Part shown: in pieces, positions 57,131 to 64,000 of the stretch
Layout: each line of letters begins with the position of its first letter
Numbering within the stretch: position 1 is the stretch's first letter
Assembly (NCBI GenBank): GCA_045628945.1
Contig: JAZQQG010000025.1
Span: 15,962-79,961 of the forward strand
Direction: 5' to 3'
Source: RGIG4034 sp045628945
GTDB lineage: Bacteria; Bacillota; Clostridia; Lachnospirales; Lachnospiraceae
DNA length: 64,000 nucleotides
Notes under the pieces: generated by a model
What the model saw: only the letters and a program-made list of their open reading frames with translations
Databases searched by the model: none
Told to the model about the DNA's origin: nothing
Made by a program: the position numbers and the translations under genes

Positions 57131-57559
57131 CTACTCCTCAATCTGACGGATTCTTCGAATATGCTTCTCCTCTGCCGAAAAAGGAGTATCCAGGAACATA
57201 TCCACAATCTCCAGTGCCAAATTCGGACCGACGATACCGCCGCCCATTGCCAATACATTGGCATCGTTGTGAAGTCTTGTCATTTTCGCACTGTAGGTAT
57301 CCGCACATACGGCACAACGAATGCCCTTCACCTTGTTGGCCACCATCGAGATGCCCAGTCCGGTGGTGCAGATTACGATTCCCTTCTCGCAGGTGCCGTC
57401 CGCTACCGCATGGGCCACCGCCTTGCCAAACTGAGGATAATCGCAGGACTTCTTGTCGTACGTACCGCAATCCTTTACCTCAATGCCTCTTTCTTCCAAA
57501 TGACGAATTACAACCTCCTTGAGATCAAATCCGCCGTGATCACTACCAATCGCTATCAT
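57131..57559 (-). CDS. rpiB: Ribose-5-phosphate isomerase B
   Basis: 142 residues from ATG 57559 with GGAGG before it; the frame's TTG at 57571 is unsupported. MIAIGSDHGGFDLKE, CGTYDKKSCDYPQFGKAVA, VICTTGLGISMVANKVKGIR (core CTTGLGISMVANK) with the catalytic Thr/Cys region, and CADTYSAKMTRLHNDANVL define RpiB. Interconverts ribose-5-P and ribulose-5-P; also fits the PRPP-using upp next door. Confidence 0.95.
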   Translation of the reverse strand: MIAIGSDHGGFDLKEVVIRHLEERGIEVKDCGTYDKKSCDYPQFGKAVAHAVADGTCEKGIVICTTGLGISMVANKVKGIRCAVCADTYSAKMTRLHNDANVLAMGGGIVGPNLALEIVDMFLDTPFSAEEKHIRRIRQIEE

Positions 57560-57576
57560 GTGATCCTCCAACCTTT

Positions 57577-58629
57577 CTATTCACAATGAATTACCTTCTG
57601 TCCCGCTGCCTTCAGCAGTCGGTTCATAATCGCGGGGCCGATGCCGCCGCTTTCAAAGGACTCCGAATACATCCTTGTGGTTCCGTCTTCGTCAAACTCG
57701 CGAAGAACGCGATAGAGGTTATGGGCAATGGTTTCCTCTTTTGCACGGGTTCCGACTGACTTTACCACGTCCGCCGTATAGAGTGCCCGGGTTTCCTCCG
57801 TTGCAATCACGCCCACCTGATGTCCGGCCTCCCGGTCGATGGCCACCAGTTCATTAATCTTACGAATCACCGCATCCTTCGGGCCCTCCACCACAGTGAG
57901 TTCTCCCTTCGGTGCATAATGGCGATACTTCATTCCCGGTGCTTTCGGTGCCTTCGTCGAAGAAGCGTCCACAATCGCCTGATCGATGGTCACATCTCCG
58001 ATGACCTCTCCAAGCATCTTCGCCGTGATATATCCCGGCCGCAGAATCATCGGAATCTCTTCGGTCAGATCCACAATCGTGGACTCCAAGCCGATTCCCA
58101 CATCTCCGCCGTCCAGAATCTCCTCGATTCGTCCCTGCAGATCCTCATAAACATGCTCCGCCGTTGTGGGGCTCGGTCTCCCGGACGTATTCGCGCTCGG
58201 GGCCGCAATATAGCCTCCGGCCTCCCGGATAAAAGACAATGCCACCTCGTGGTCCGGCATTCGCACCGCCACAGTATCCAGGCCGCCGGTAGTCTCGTAT
58301 GGAACTGCCGCGGACTTCTTAAAAATCATCGTAAGGGGTCCCGGCCAGAACTTCTCGGCTAAACGATACGCCTTCTCGGGAATGGACTCCACAATCGGCG
58401 CAAGTGCGCTCATCTCGGCGATATGCACGATGAGCGGATTATCGGAAGGACGGCCTTTGGCCGCATAAATCTTACGGGACGAGGAAGCATTCAACGCATC
58501 CCCGCCGAGTCCGTATACGGTCTCCGTCGGAAATGCCACAAGGCCACCGTCACGAATGATTTGACCGGCTTCCTTCATCTCTTCGCTATGCAGTTCGGGC
58601 GGAAGAACCGCCACAACACGTGTCTCCAC
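57577..58629 (-). CDS. tsaC: L-threonylcarbamoyladenylate synthase (Sua5/YwlC type)
   Basis: 350 residues, GTG start at 58629 with AAGG 8 nt upstream. N-terminal YrdC domain (about 1-210): LVAFPTETVYGLGGDAL, IYAAKGRPSDNPLIVHI, AVRMPDHEVALSFI, APSANTSGRPSPTTAEHV. C-terminal Sua5 domain (about 240-345, SPGMKYRHYAPKG-type linker reading APGMKYRHYAPKGEL). Makes threonylcarbamoyl-AMP for the t6A37 modification of tRNAs. Confidence 0.94.
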   Translation of the reverse strand: METRVVAVLPPELHSEEMKEAGQIIRDGGLVAFPTETVYGLGGDALNASSSRKIYAAKGRPSDNPLIVHIAEMSALAPIVESIPEKAYRLAEKFWPGPLTMIFKKSAAVPYETTGGLDTVAVRMPDHEVALSFIREAGGYIAAPSANTSGRPSPTTAEHVYEDLQGRIEEILDGGDVGIGLESTIVDLTEEIPMILRPGYITAKMLGEVIGDVTIDQAIVDASSTKAPKAPGMKYRHYAPKGELTVVEGPKDAVIRKINELVAIDREAGHQVGVIATEETRALYTADVVKSVGTRAKEETIAHNLYRVLREFDEDGTTRMYSESFESGGIGPAIMNRLLKAAGQKVIHCE

Positions 58630-58682
58630 AGCCTATGCCTTCCTTACTAAGAATCTATCCGAATATTCTATCACATTTCTGC

Positions 58683-60401
58683 CTATTTCTCAATGCTGTT
58701 GGCGTCAACGTAAGCAGAGATCAACGGCCACACATCGGCGCTCTCAAAGCCCAGTCTCCAGCCGGCAACACCGGCAATGTGATAGTTCAACATCATATTT
58801 AACTTCGCCTGAATGGACTGTGCGTCCTCCATCCAGAGATAGTAGGTCGTATTGCCGCTCACAAGCTCACCGTAATTCTGTGCGGTTTCATCGTCCCATT
58901 CAAGGGTCATTCCTTTATTCTTGGCCCACTTGGCAAGGTTCACCATACTGTCGGTAGTATCGGTAATCGAACCGCCACGGCTCTCCCAAACTCTGCTGTA
59001 GAAAGGAACCGCATTGATAATCTTATAGGCGGGAATCTTCTTACCCAAAAGACTTACGATACCGTCCTTCACAAAGCCGATGGACGCAACGCTTCCTGCC
59101 TCGGAGCAGCCTGCCCAATGCTCATCGTAGCCCATCATAATCACGTAATCGGCCACTCGACCAAGCTCATCGTAATCATAGTAGGTATTTCCCAGATTCG
59201 GCACATAAACATCCACAGACAATACCACGCCGGCCGCTCTGGTCTTAAGAGACAATTCCCGGATAAACTGCACGAACTCCGGGCCGTTCTCACTTTTTAC
59301 ACTCTCAAAGTCGATATTGATGCCGTCCAGATCATACTTCGACACCGCATCCATGATGTTGTCGATGAGTGCCGCGCGCTTCTCTCTTGTCGCAAGCAGG
59401 GAAGTAAGATCCACCTTATAGCTGATGTCTTCGATTAAGGCCCAGACCTCCAGGCCCTTACTATGCGCCGTCTTCACATACTGCGCGGAGCCGAGATCCA
59501 CGAATCCGCCCTTATCGCCTTTTAAGAAAAACCACGTCGGGGAGATTACATTCATTCCCGGCGAGCTGCTGATGACTGTGGCAACCTTATCATTCTGCGA
59601 GCTGCTTCCCATGTAATGCCAGCCTAACGCCACCGTATAATTGCGGCACTGATTCGGGAAGTTCGTCGAAAGAGCGTCGTTTACCGGCGTAGGGGTGTAG
59701 CTCTTCTCGTCCGACAGATACTTATTCTCCACATACCCGATCATGGCGTCACCGGTCTTTACCTTGCACCAGGTCTCCATTTTCTCGAGTACGGTAACGG
59801 TCTCCCCCTTCTTCACTTCACGCATCACGGGGCACTTCGTGCCTGCAAGGGTGCGAATCATCGTGTCATGACTTAACGTCGCCACCTGTTTCGTCTCCCA
59901 ACGGATGTCTAACTGAATACGATAGGGATTCTCAAAAAATTCACAGCTGTAGTTCGAGAACAGGCGCAGATACTCCATCGACAGATACATCGTATCCTCC
60001 CGGAAAAGAACAATCTCATGTCCTAAGTCGTGCTTCTCCTCGCCGATAAAATAAGCCGTGTTCTTCGTCTTATCCTTTGCATAGACCGTATATACCTGCG
60101 TTGCATCCGTGTAAAGGAGAACATTCTCCGCCTCACTGTAATACAGACGATCGGTAAAATACGCCTCGCACACCTTGCGATCCACATAAAGATGGCCGTC
60201 AAAATAATGGGCTTTGGATTTCAGAAGCTTATCGCCCAACATGATGGCAACATCCGTGTCCGCGTATATGGAATAGTATTCGTTTAAGTCCGCAGGGACA
60301 TTCGAATACGTAACTTTATGCTTGAGCTCCGGCATAAGCCAGAAATAACCGACAGCGATAATAAGGACGATCGCTATGGCTACGGGAATTAATTTTTTCA
60401 T
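58683..60401 (-). CDS. SH3b / GH18 exported glycosidase (YaaH/SleL-like)
   Basis: 572 residues. N-terminal membrane anchor (IPVAIAIVLIIAVGYFWLMP), a copper-amine-oxidase-like beta region (about 45-165, YSIYADTDVAIMLGDKLLKS), an SH3b domain (about 195-240, VKKGETVTVLEKMETWCKVK) and a GH18 barrel (about 255-572) with the catalytic DGINIDFESVKSE (DxxDxDxE-type) and MGYDEHWAGCSEAGS. This resembles spore-cortex N-acetylglucosaminidases and other wall-bound GH18 enzymes. It probably cuts peptidoglycan glycan strands outside the membrane. Confidence 0.88.
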   Translation of the reverse strand: MKKLIPVAIAIVLIIAVGYFWLMPELKHKVTYSNVPADLNEYYSIYADTDVAIMLGDKLLKSKAHYFDGHLYVDRKVCEAYFTDRLYYSEAENVLLYTDATQVYTVYAKDKTKNTAYFIGEEKHDLGHEIVLFREDTMYLSMEYLRLFSNYSCEFFENPYRIQLDIRWETKQVATLSHDTMIRTLAGTKCPVMREVKKGETVTVLEKMETWCKVKTGDAMIGYVENKYLSDEKSYTPTPVNDALSTNFPNQCRNYTVALGWHYMGSSSQNDKVATVISSSPGMNVISPTWFFLKGDKGGFVDLGSAQYVKTAHSKGLEVWALIEDISYKVDLTSLLATREKRAALIDNIMDAVSKYDLDGINIDFESVKSENGPEFVQFIRELSLKTRAAGVVLSVDVYVPNLGNTYYDYDELGRVADYVIMMGYDEHWAGCSEAGSVASIGFVKDGIVSLLGKKIPAYKIINAVPFYSRVWESRGGSITDTTDSMVNLAKWAKNKGMTLEWDDETAQNYGELVSGNTTYYLWMEDAQSIQAKLNMMLNYHIAGVAGWRLGFESADVWPLISAYVDANSIEK

Positions 60402-60427
60402 CTCCCTGTCACCTCCTGACCGTCCCT

Positions 60428-60456
60428 ATTATATCAGACTATTTGGAAATCGTCAT
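60428..60456 (-). promoter_or_regulatory. Promoter of the GH18 gene
   Basis: Minus strand ATGACG (60451-60456), 17-bp spacer, TATAAT (60428-60433), 27 nt before the start codon. Confidence 0.5.
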
Positions 60457-60562
60457 TATTTAATTGGCCACCGTTCGTTCTTGGGACTTTGCTCTCCCTG
60501 ATCGGACAAAACACGGTAATCGGGGGATAAACGTGTTATTGATATGACTATAGATACAACAG

Positions 60563-60772
60563 TTACGAATGGATAAGAATCGGATCGTAACGAACCTGCA
60601 TCAGTTCGCCGCGATCGCTTAAGACATAGTCCGGCATATAGGTGCTCTCCTCGCGAAGACAACAGCATTCCGCAATATCCACCGGACTCGCCGGCAAGCC
60701 GTCCATATAGATGGCAACGCCGTTACGTTCCAGAAAAGACAGTCGATCGATTAATTCTTCTTTCTCCGACAA
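60563..60772 (-). CDS. Small hypothetical protein with TTG start (69 aa)
   Basis: 69 residues, TTG start at 60772 with AAGGAGGAG 8 nt upstream, a strong site that decides the start. Sequence reads (M)SEKEELIDRLSFLERNGVA, then IYMDGLPASPVDIAECCCLR and a C-terminus with MPDYVLSDRGELMQVRYD. Three consecutive cysteines are unusual. No homologous family recognised. It has no cotranscribed neighbour other than possibly the GH18 gene 160 nt downstream. Confidence 0.6.
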   Translation of the reverse strand: MSEKEELIDRLSFLERNGVAIYMDGLPASPVDIAECCCLREESTYMPDYVLSDRGELMQVRYDPILIHS

Positions 60773-61176
60773 TTCGATCTCCTCCTTTCATTCATTAGGA
60801 TAGGAAGAACAGTCCATATCGTGGTATAGAAGCATGAGACGGGTGTCCTTACTCGACTCGTCCAACAGCCGTAAGCACCGGTTCGTAACGGCTAAAAAAT
60901 AATTGGGATAAAAAGTGAACTTACTGAAACTATTGAGATTTTTTTGGAAATGGCAAGCACTCCGGCCTGCAAGACAATGTTCGTTCCCGACCGGTTAACA
61001 ACCTTTCCGCCGGGTCCTGAAATTGTTAAATTGAAAAAATGTAAACGGGACTTGGATGCCTCCTTTCCTGTTTACAAATCGGCACTTACAAGAAGAGTAT
61101 AATCGTCCGATATAGAGATTAGGGATTCTATAACAATTTGTTTTATTATTTTTTTATTAACTTTGGGGCGGTGTTA
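60773..61176. other. Intergenic region with anti-Shine-Dalgarno hairpin loop
   Basis: About 400 nt without a supported gene. A perfect inverted repeat TGTAAAC (61040-61046) / GTTTACA (61070-61076) displays CCTCCTTTC (61059-61067) in its loop, fully complementary to GAAAGGAGG before mecA (61251-61259). On the minus strand a 25-codon frame with a TTG start ends just before the 60772 ribosome site (residues ending LYHDMDCSSYPNE) but has no ribosome site of its own. Otherwise nothing was seen. Confidence 0.4.
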
Positions 61177-61205
61177 TTGACGAAATCCCGCTCTTCGATT
61201 AAGAT
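61177..61205 (+). promoter_or_regulatory. Promoter of mecA
   Basis: TTGACG (61177-61182), 17-bp spacer, TAAGAT (61200-61205), about 60 nt before the mecA ATG, downstream of an A/T-rich tract at 61130-61160 that may act as an UP element. Confidence 0.6.
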
Positions 61206-61267
61206 ACAGACAAGATTTGAGTCAGATTCATAGGACTCCGGTTATTCTATGAAAGGAGGATCGGCAT

Positions 61268-62038
61268 ATGAAGATTGAAAAAGTGAACGACCATCAGATT
61301 CGCTGCACCTTAACAAAAGAAGATCTGGCGAGTCGCGAGATTAAGATCAGCGAGCTGGCATACGGCACCGAAAAGGCGAAAGCCCTGTTCCGCGATATGA
61401 TGCAGCAGGCTGCGCTTAAGTATGGTTTTGAGGCAGAGGATATTCCCTTGATGATCGAGGCAATTCCCCTGAATCCCGACTGTATTGTACTGATTATCAC
61501 CAAGGTTGAGGATCCGGAAGAGATTGATACCCGTTTCTCGAAGTTTGCCCCCTCCGTACATGAAGAGAGTGACGATGAGGAGGAAGACGCAGAAACCTTT
61601 GCACTTCCGGAGGGTACCGTTTCGGCGGGCAATGTCTTAGACCTCTTCAAGAAGATTAAGGAAGATCTCGGTGAGATGCAGAAGCGTATTGCGGAAGAAA
61701 ACAGCAAATCGGCCGGTAGTGAGATTGAGATGATTACCGGAGAGGATGTGATTCGTACCTACCTCTTCAACGACCTGGATACCTTAATCTCCATCTCCAG
61801 AATCTTAAACAGCGGAACCCTTGGTTTCAATACTTTATATAAGGACAATGCCAAGAACCAATATACTCTGTTGATTTCCAGTCACGGTCTCGAGCCGGCG
61901 GATTTCAACCGAATCTGCAATGTCCTCTCCGAATATGCTACCGCCGGAGGCTACAGCCCCGCTATGGAAGCCTATTTCAAGGAGCATTGCGACACCATGC
62001 TGGCATCTACGGCATTGCAGTGTCTTGCTACGCTGTAA
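61268..62038 (+). CDS. mecA: Adaptor protein MecA
   Basis: 256 residues with AAAGGAGG before the ATG. N-terminal domain MKIEKVNDHQIRCTLTKEDL, a very acidic hinge (HEESDDEEEDAETF) and a C-terminal domain that in MecA binds ClpC (LFNDLDTLISISRILN, LISSHGLEPADFNRICNVLS). MecA delivers substrates to ClpCP for degradation. The order and length are normal for the family. Confidence 0.88.
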   Translation: MKIEKVNDHQIRCTLTKEDLASREIKISELAYGTEKAKALFRDMMQQAALKYGFEAEDIPLMIEAIPLNPDCIVLIITKVEDPEEIDTRFSKFAPSVHEESDDEEEDAETFALPEGTVSAGNVLDLFKKIKEDLGEMQKRIAEENSKSAGSEIEMITGEDVIRTYLFNDLDTLISISRILNSGTLGFNTLYKDNAKNQYTLLISSHGLEPADFNRICNVLSEYATAGGYSPAMEAYFKEHCDTMLASTALQCLATL

Positions 62039-62109
62039 TTTGTATTTTTGCCGGTTTTCAGGAAGATTTCCGTTAACGATTTCCTAATTGATATTCAACG
62101 AATACACGA

Positions 62110-62144
62110 AAGCCCGACTCAACAGAGCCGGGCTTATCTTTTTT
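62110..62144 (+). terminator. Terminator of mecA
   Basis: AAGCCCG (62110-62116) pairs with CGGGCTT (62129-62135) around a 12-nt loop, then T-rich ATCTTTTTT. Confidence 0.75.
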
Positions 62145-62202
62145 GTGATTCAATTCAGAATCTCCAAAGGAACACTGACGTTCCATGGAATCCTGACGTT
62201 CC

Positions 62203-62391
62203 TTACAGATTGTTTAACTTCTCAAGAAGCGTATCGATGTCCATTCCATGAACCATAGCAGCTTCCTCAAGAGTCTCCCCCTGAGATGCGGGACATCCGA
62301 TGCAGTGCATACCGGACTCGATGAGTGCGGGACCTGCAAGAGGATTCACCTGTAAGATTTCTCCGATTAACATATCCTTCGTAATAGCCAT
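62203..62391 (-). CDS. DUF1858 domain protein (62 aa)
   Basis: 62 residues from ATG 62391 (MAITKDMLIGEILQVNP), chosen because GGAGG lies upstream and the motif starts there. HCIGCPASQGETLEEAAMVHGMD is the conserved Cys-x-x-Cys core of DUF1858 (first part quoted HCIGCPASQ), a small redox-linked family often near hybrid-cluster or nitroreductase genes. Divergent from pflB; role unknown, a redox or metal function is plausible. Confidence 0.85.
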   Translation of the reverse strand: MAITKDMLIGEILQVNPLAGPALIESGMHCIGCPASQGETLEEAAMVHGMDIDTLLEKLNNL

Positions 62392-62526
62392 TGTTTTATA
62401 CCTCCGTGCCGAATTCTCGGCGATTATTTGCCGTAAAATAGCATAGCATACTCTTTTCCCAATTTCAAATGCTATCTGTATCCTGTTTTTGTACTTGAAA
62501 AAGTACACGGAATCGGCAGGTACTTC

Positions 62527-62556
62527 TTGACTATAAGAATAAGGATAGATTAGAAT
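62527..62556 (+). promoter_or_regulatory. Promoter of pflB
   Basis: TTGACT (62527-62532), 18-bp spacer, TAGAAT (62551-62556). A palindromic TGTGA-N4-TCACA lies downstream at 62607-62620 and a GCCCG/CGGGC hairpin at 62584-62600 in the leader. Confidence 0.55.
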
Positions 62557-62648
62557 AAGCATACAGAAAGTCAATGATACAATGCCCGCCTAACACGGGC
62601 GGTGCATGTGACATTTCACAACTATATTTTACAGGAGGCTATTACAAA

Positions 62649-64000
62649 ATGAGAGACGAATGGAACGGTTTTGTAGGCGGCAAGTGGGAAAAGGAAATCA
62701 ACGTACGTGATTTCATCCAGAAGAACTACACTCCCTATGACGGAGATGATTCTTTCCTTGCAGGCCCTACCCAGAACACCAAGGATCTGTGGGCACAGGT
62801 TCTTGAGTTATCTAAGAAGGAGCGTGAAGCAGGCGGTGTTCTTGATATGGACACGAAGGTAGTTTCTACCATCACTTCTCACGGTCCCGGATATCTTGAT
62901 AAGAGCAAGGAGACCATCGTTGGTTTCCAGACCGATAAGCCTTTCAAGCGTTCCTTACAGCCTTACGGTGGTATCCGTATGGCAGAGAAGGCTTGCGAAG
63001 ACAACGGTTACAAGGTAGATGAGGAGATCTCCGAGTTCTTCTCCACCCACAGAAAGACTCACAACGCAGGTTGTTTCGATGCTTACACCCCTATGATGAG
63101 AGCATGTCGTTCTTCCCACGTTATTACCGGTCTTCCCGATGCTTACGGCCGTGGTCGTATCATTGGTGTCTACAGACGTATCGCTCTGTACGGTATCGAC
63201 AGACTGATCGAGGATAAGGAAGCTCAGAAGGAGTCCACCGGCCGTATCATGACCGATGATGTTATCCGTCTTCGTGAAGAGCTCTCCGAGCAGATGGTAG
63301 CTCTTAAGATGATGAAGCAGATGGCTGCATCTTACGGCTGCGATATCTCCAAGCCTGCTACCAACGTACAGGAAGCAATCCAGGCTACCTACTTCGGATA
63401 CCTTTCCGCAGTAAAGGAGCAGAACGGTGCTGCTATGTCCCTTGGACGTACCTCCACCTTCATCGACTGCTACGCAGAGAGAGACCTTAAGAACGGTACC
63501 TTCACTGAGGAGCAGATTCAGGAATTCGTAGACCACTTCGTAATGAAGTTACGTCTTGTTAAGTTCGCAAGAACTCCTGAGTACAATCAGATTTTCGCCG
63601 GCGACCCTGTATGGGTAACCGTGTCCATCGGTGGTGTTGGTATTGACGGACGTCACATGGTAACCAAGTCCAGCTTCCGTTACCTGAACACCTTAAATAA
63701 CCTTGGTGCAGCTCCCGAGCCCAACTTAACCGTACTCTGGTCCACCAGACTTCCTATGAACTTCAAGAAGTTCTGTGCGAAGACCTCCATCAACACCTCT
63801 TCCATCCAGTATGAGAACGATGACCTGATGAGAGTAACCCACGGTGATGATTACGGTATCGCTTGCTGCGTATCCTCCATGAGAATCGGTAAGGAAATGC
63901 AGTTCTTCGGAGCACGTGCTAACCTTGCTAAGTGTATGTTATACGCTCTCAACGGTGGTGTGGATGAGAAGATCAAGAAGCAGATCGGACCTAACTACAA
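62649..64000 (+). CDS. pflB: Formate C-acetyltransferase (pyruvate formate-lyase), 5' part
   Basis: Starts MRDEWNGFVGGKWEKEINVR with AGGAGG 8 nt before the ATG and stays open to the end of the window (about 450 residues). Diagnostic segments: NAGCFDAYTPMMRACRSSHV, GLPDAYGRGRIIGVYRRIAL (part of it), ISLGG-type VSIGGVGIDGRHMVT and the catalytic Cys pair in YGIACCVSSMRIGKEM. The glycyl-radical site is downstream of the window. Splits pyruvate with CoA to acetyl-CoA and formate, the main fermentative route here. No earlier upstream start is supported. Confidence 0.95.
   Translation, partial: MRDEWNGFVGGKWEKEINVRDFIQKNYTPYDGDDSFLAGPTQNTKDLWAQVLELSKKEREAGGVLDMDTKVVSTITSHGPGYLDKSKETIVGFQTDKPFKRSLQPYGGIRMAEKACEDNGYKVDEEISEFFSTHRKTHNAGCFDAYTPMMRACRSSHVITGLPDAYGRGRIIGVYRRIALYGIDRLIEDKEAQKESTGRIMTDDVIRLREELSEQMVALKMMKQMAASYGCDISKPATNVQEAIQATYFGYLSAVKEQNGAAMSLGRTSTFIDCYAERDLKNGTFTEEQIQEFVDHFVMKLRLVKFARTPEYNQIFAGDPVWVTVSIGGVGIDGRHMVTKSSFRYLNTLNNLGAAPEPNLTVLWSTRLPMNFKKFCAKTSINTSSIQYENDDLMRVTHGDDYGIACCVSSMRIGKEMQFFGARANLAKCMLYALNGGVDEKIKKQIGPNY

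Noticed and set aside
62955..63536. 193-residue minus-strand ORF
   Set aside because: Lies wholly inside pflB on the opposite strand; low-complexity Ser/Val/Thr-rich shadow translation.

Overview
The window reads as chromosomal DNA of an anaerobic, fermentative Firmicute, most likely a Lachnospiraceae-type Clostridium relative. This rests on the gene set: pyruvate formate-lyase, F1Fo-ATPase in clostridial order, a GH26 mannanase lipoprotein, MecA, SleB-like and YaaH-like wall enzymes, Rrf2-type sulfur control and AGGAGG ribosome sites. No tRNA, rRNA, insertion sequence, prophage or CRISPR array was seen. Most genes are on the minus strand and packed into operons.

Layout. 1-7.6 kb: start of a probable glycosyltransferase, a helix-turn-helix/aminotransferase fusion, a sugar isomerase-xylulokinase pair, a secreted GH26 mannanase and a DRE-TIM aldolase. 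7.8-16.2 kb: an oligopeptide ABC transporter with a D-cysteine desulfhydrase-like enzyme, divergent from a D-aminoacylase; together these look like a D-amino-acid or peptide salvage island. 16.4-23.5 kb: small conserved proteins, a lipoprotein, exonuclease III, a thioesterase, a glycerol-1-phosphate dehydrogenase-like enzyme, phosphoglucose isomerase and a MATE exporter with an apparently leaderless start. 23.5-23.8 kb: four 36-nt hairpin units. 23.8-29.2 kb: a sulfur regulon in which metY-cysK and rrf2-transporter share a 23-bp operator with the -35 box embedded at the same place; metY is preceded by an unannotated 29-codon Cys/Met-rich leader ORF, and the transporter is a TAXI binding protein fused to a GltS symporter. 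29.3-37 kb: a REC-GGDEF-EAL protein, a large exported protein, a methyltransferase and a zinc-ribbon membrane protein.

37-47.2 kb holds the most unusual system. An AgrA-like LytTR regulator and AgrC-like kinase are followed by two 16-bp direct repeats carrying ACCGTTC, a promoter, and an unannotated 17-residue amphipathic, Trp-rich peptide. Next come two copies of a module (small secreted protein plus a propeller/substrate-binding lipoprotein), then a CE2-like esterase and a polytopic membrane protein. A perfect 12-bp inverted repeat acts as a terminator-like hairpin for read-through RNA and contains the peptide's ribosome site. The layout suggests a peptide-responsive, self-activating secreted-protein operon with no AgrB/AgrD.

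47.3-54.5 kb: the complete atpZ-I-B-E-F-H-A-G-D-C operon, whose c subunit has the Na+-binding signature. 54.7-64 kb: wall hydrolase, dCMP deaminase, upp, rpiB, tsaC/sua5, a GH18 hydrolase, a small TTG-start gene, mecA, a DUF1858 protein and the 5' part of pflB, which runs off the window end.

All functions are inferred from reading the protein sequences; no database search was run. Promoters and operators are pattern calls by eye.
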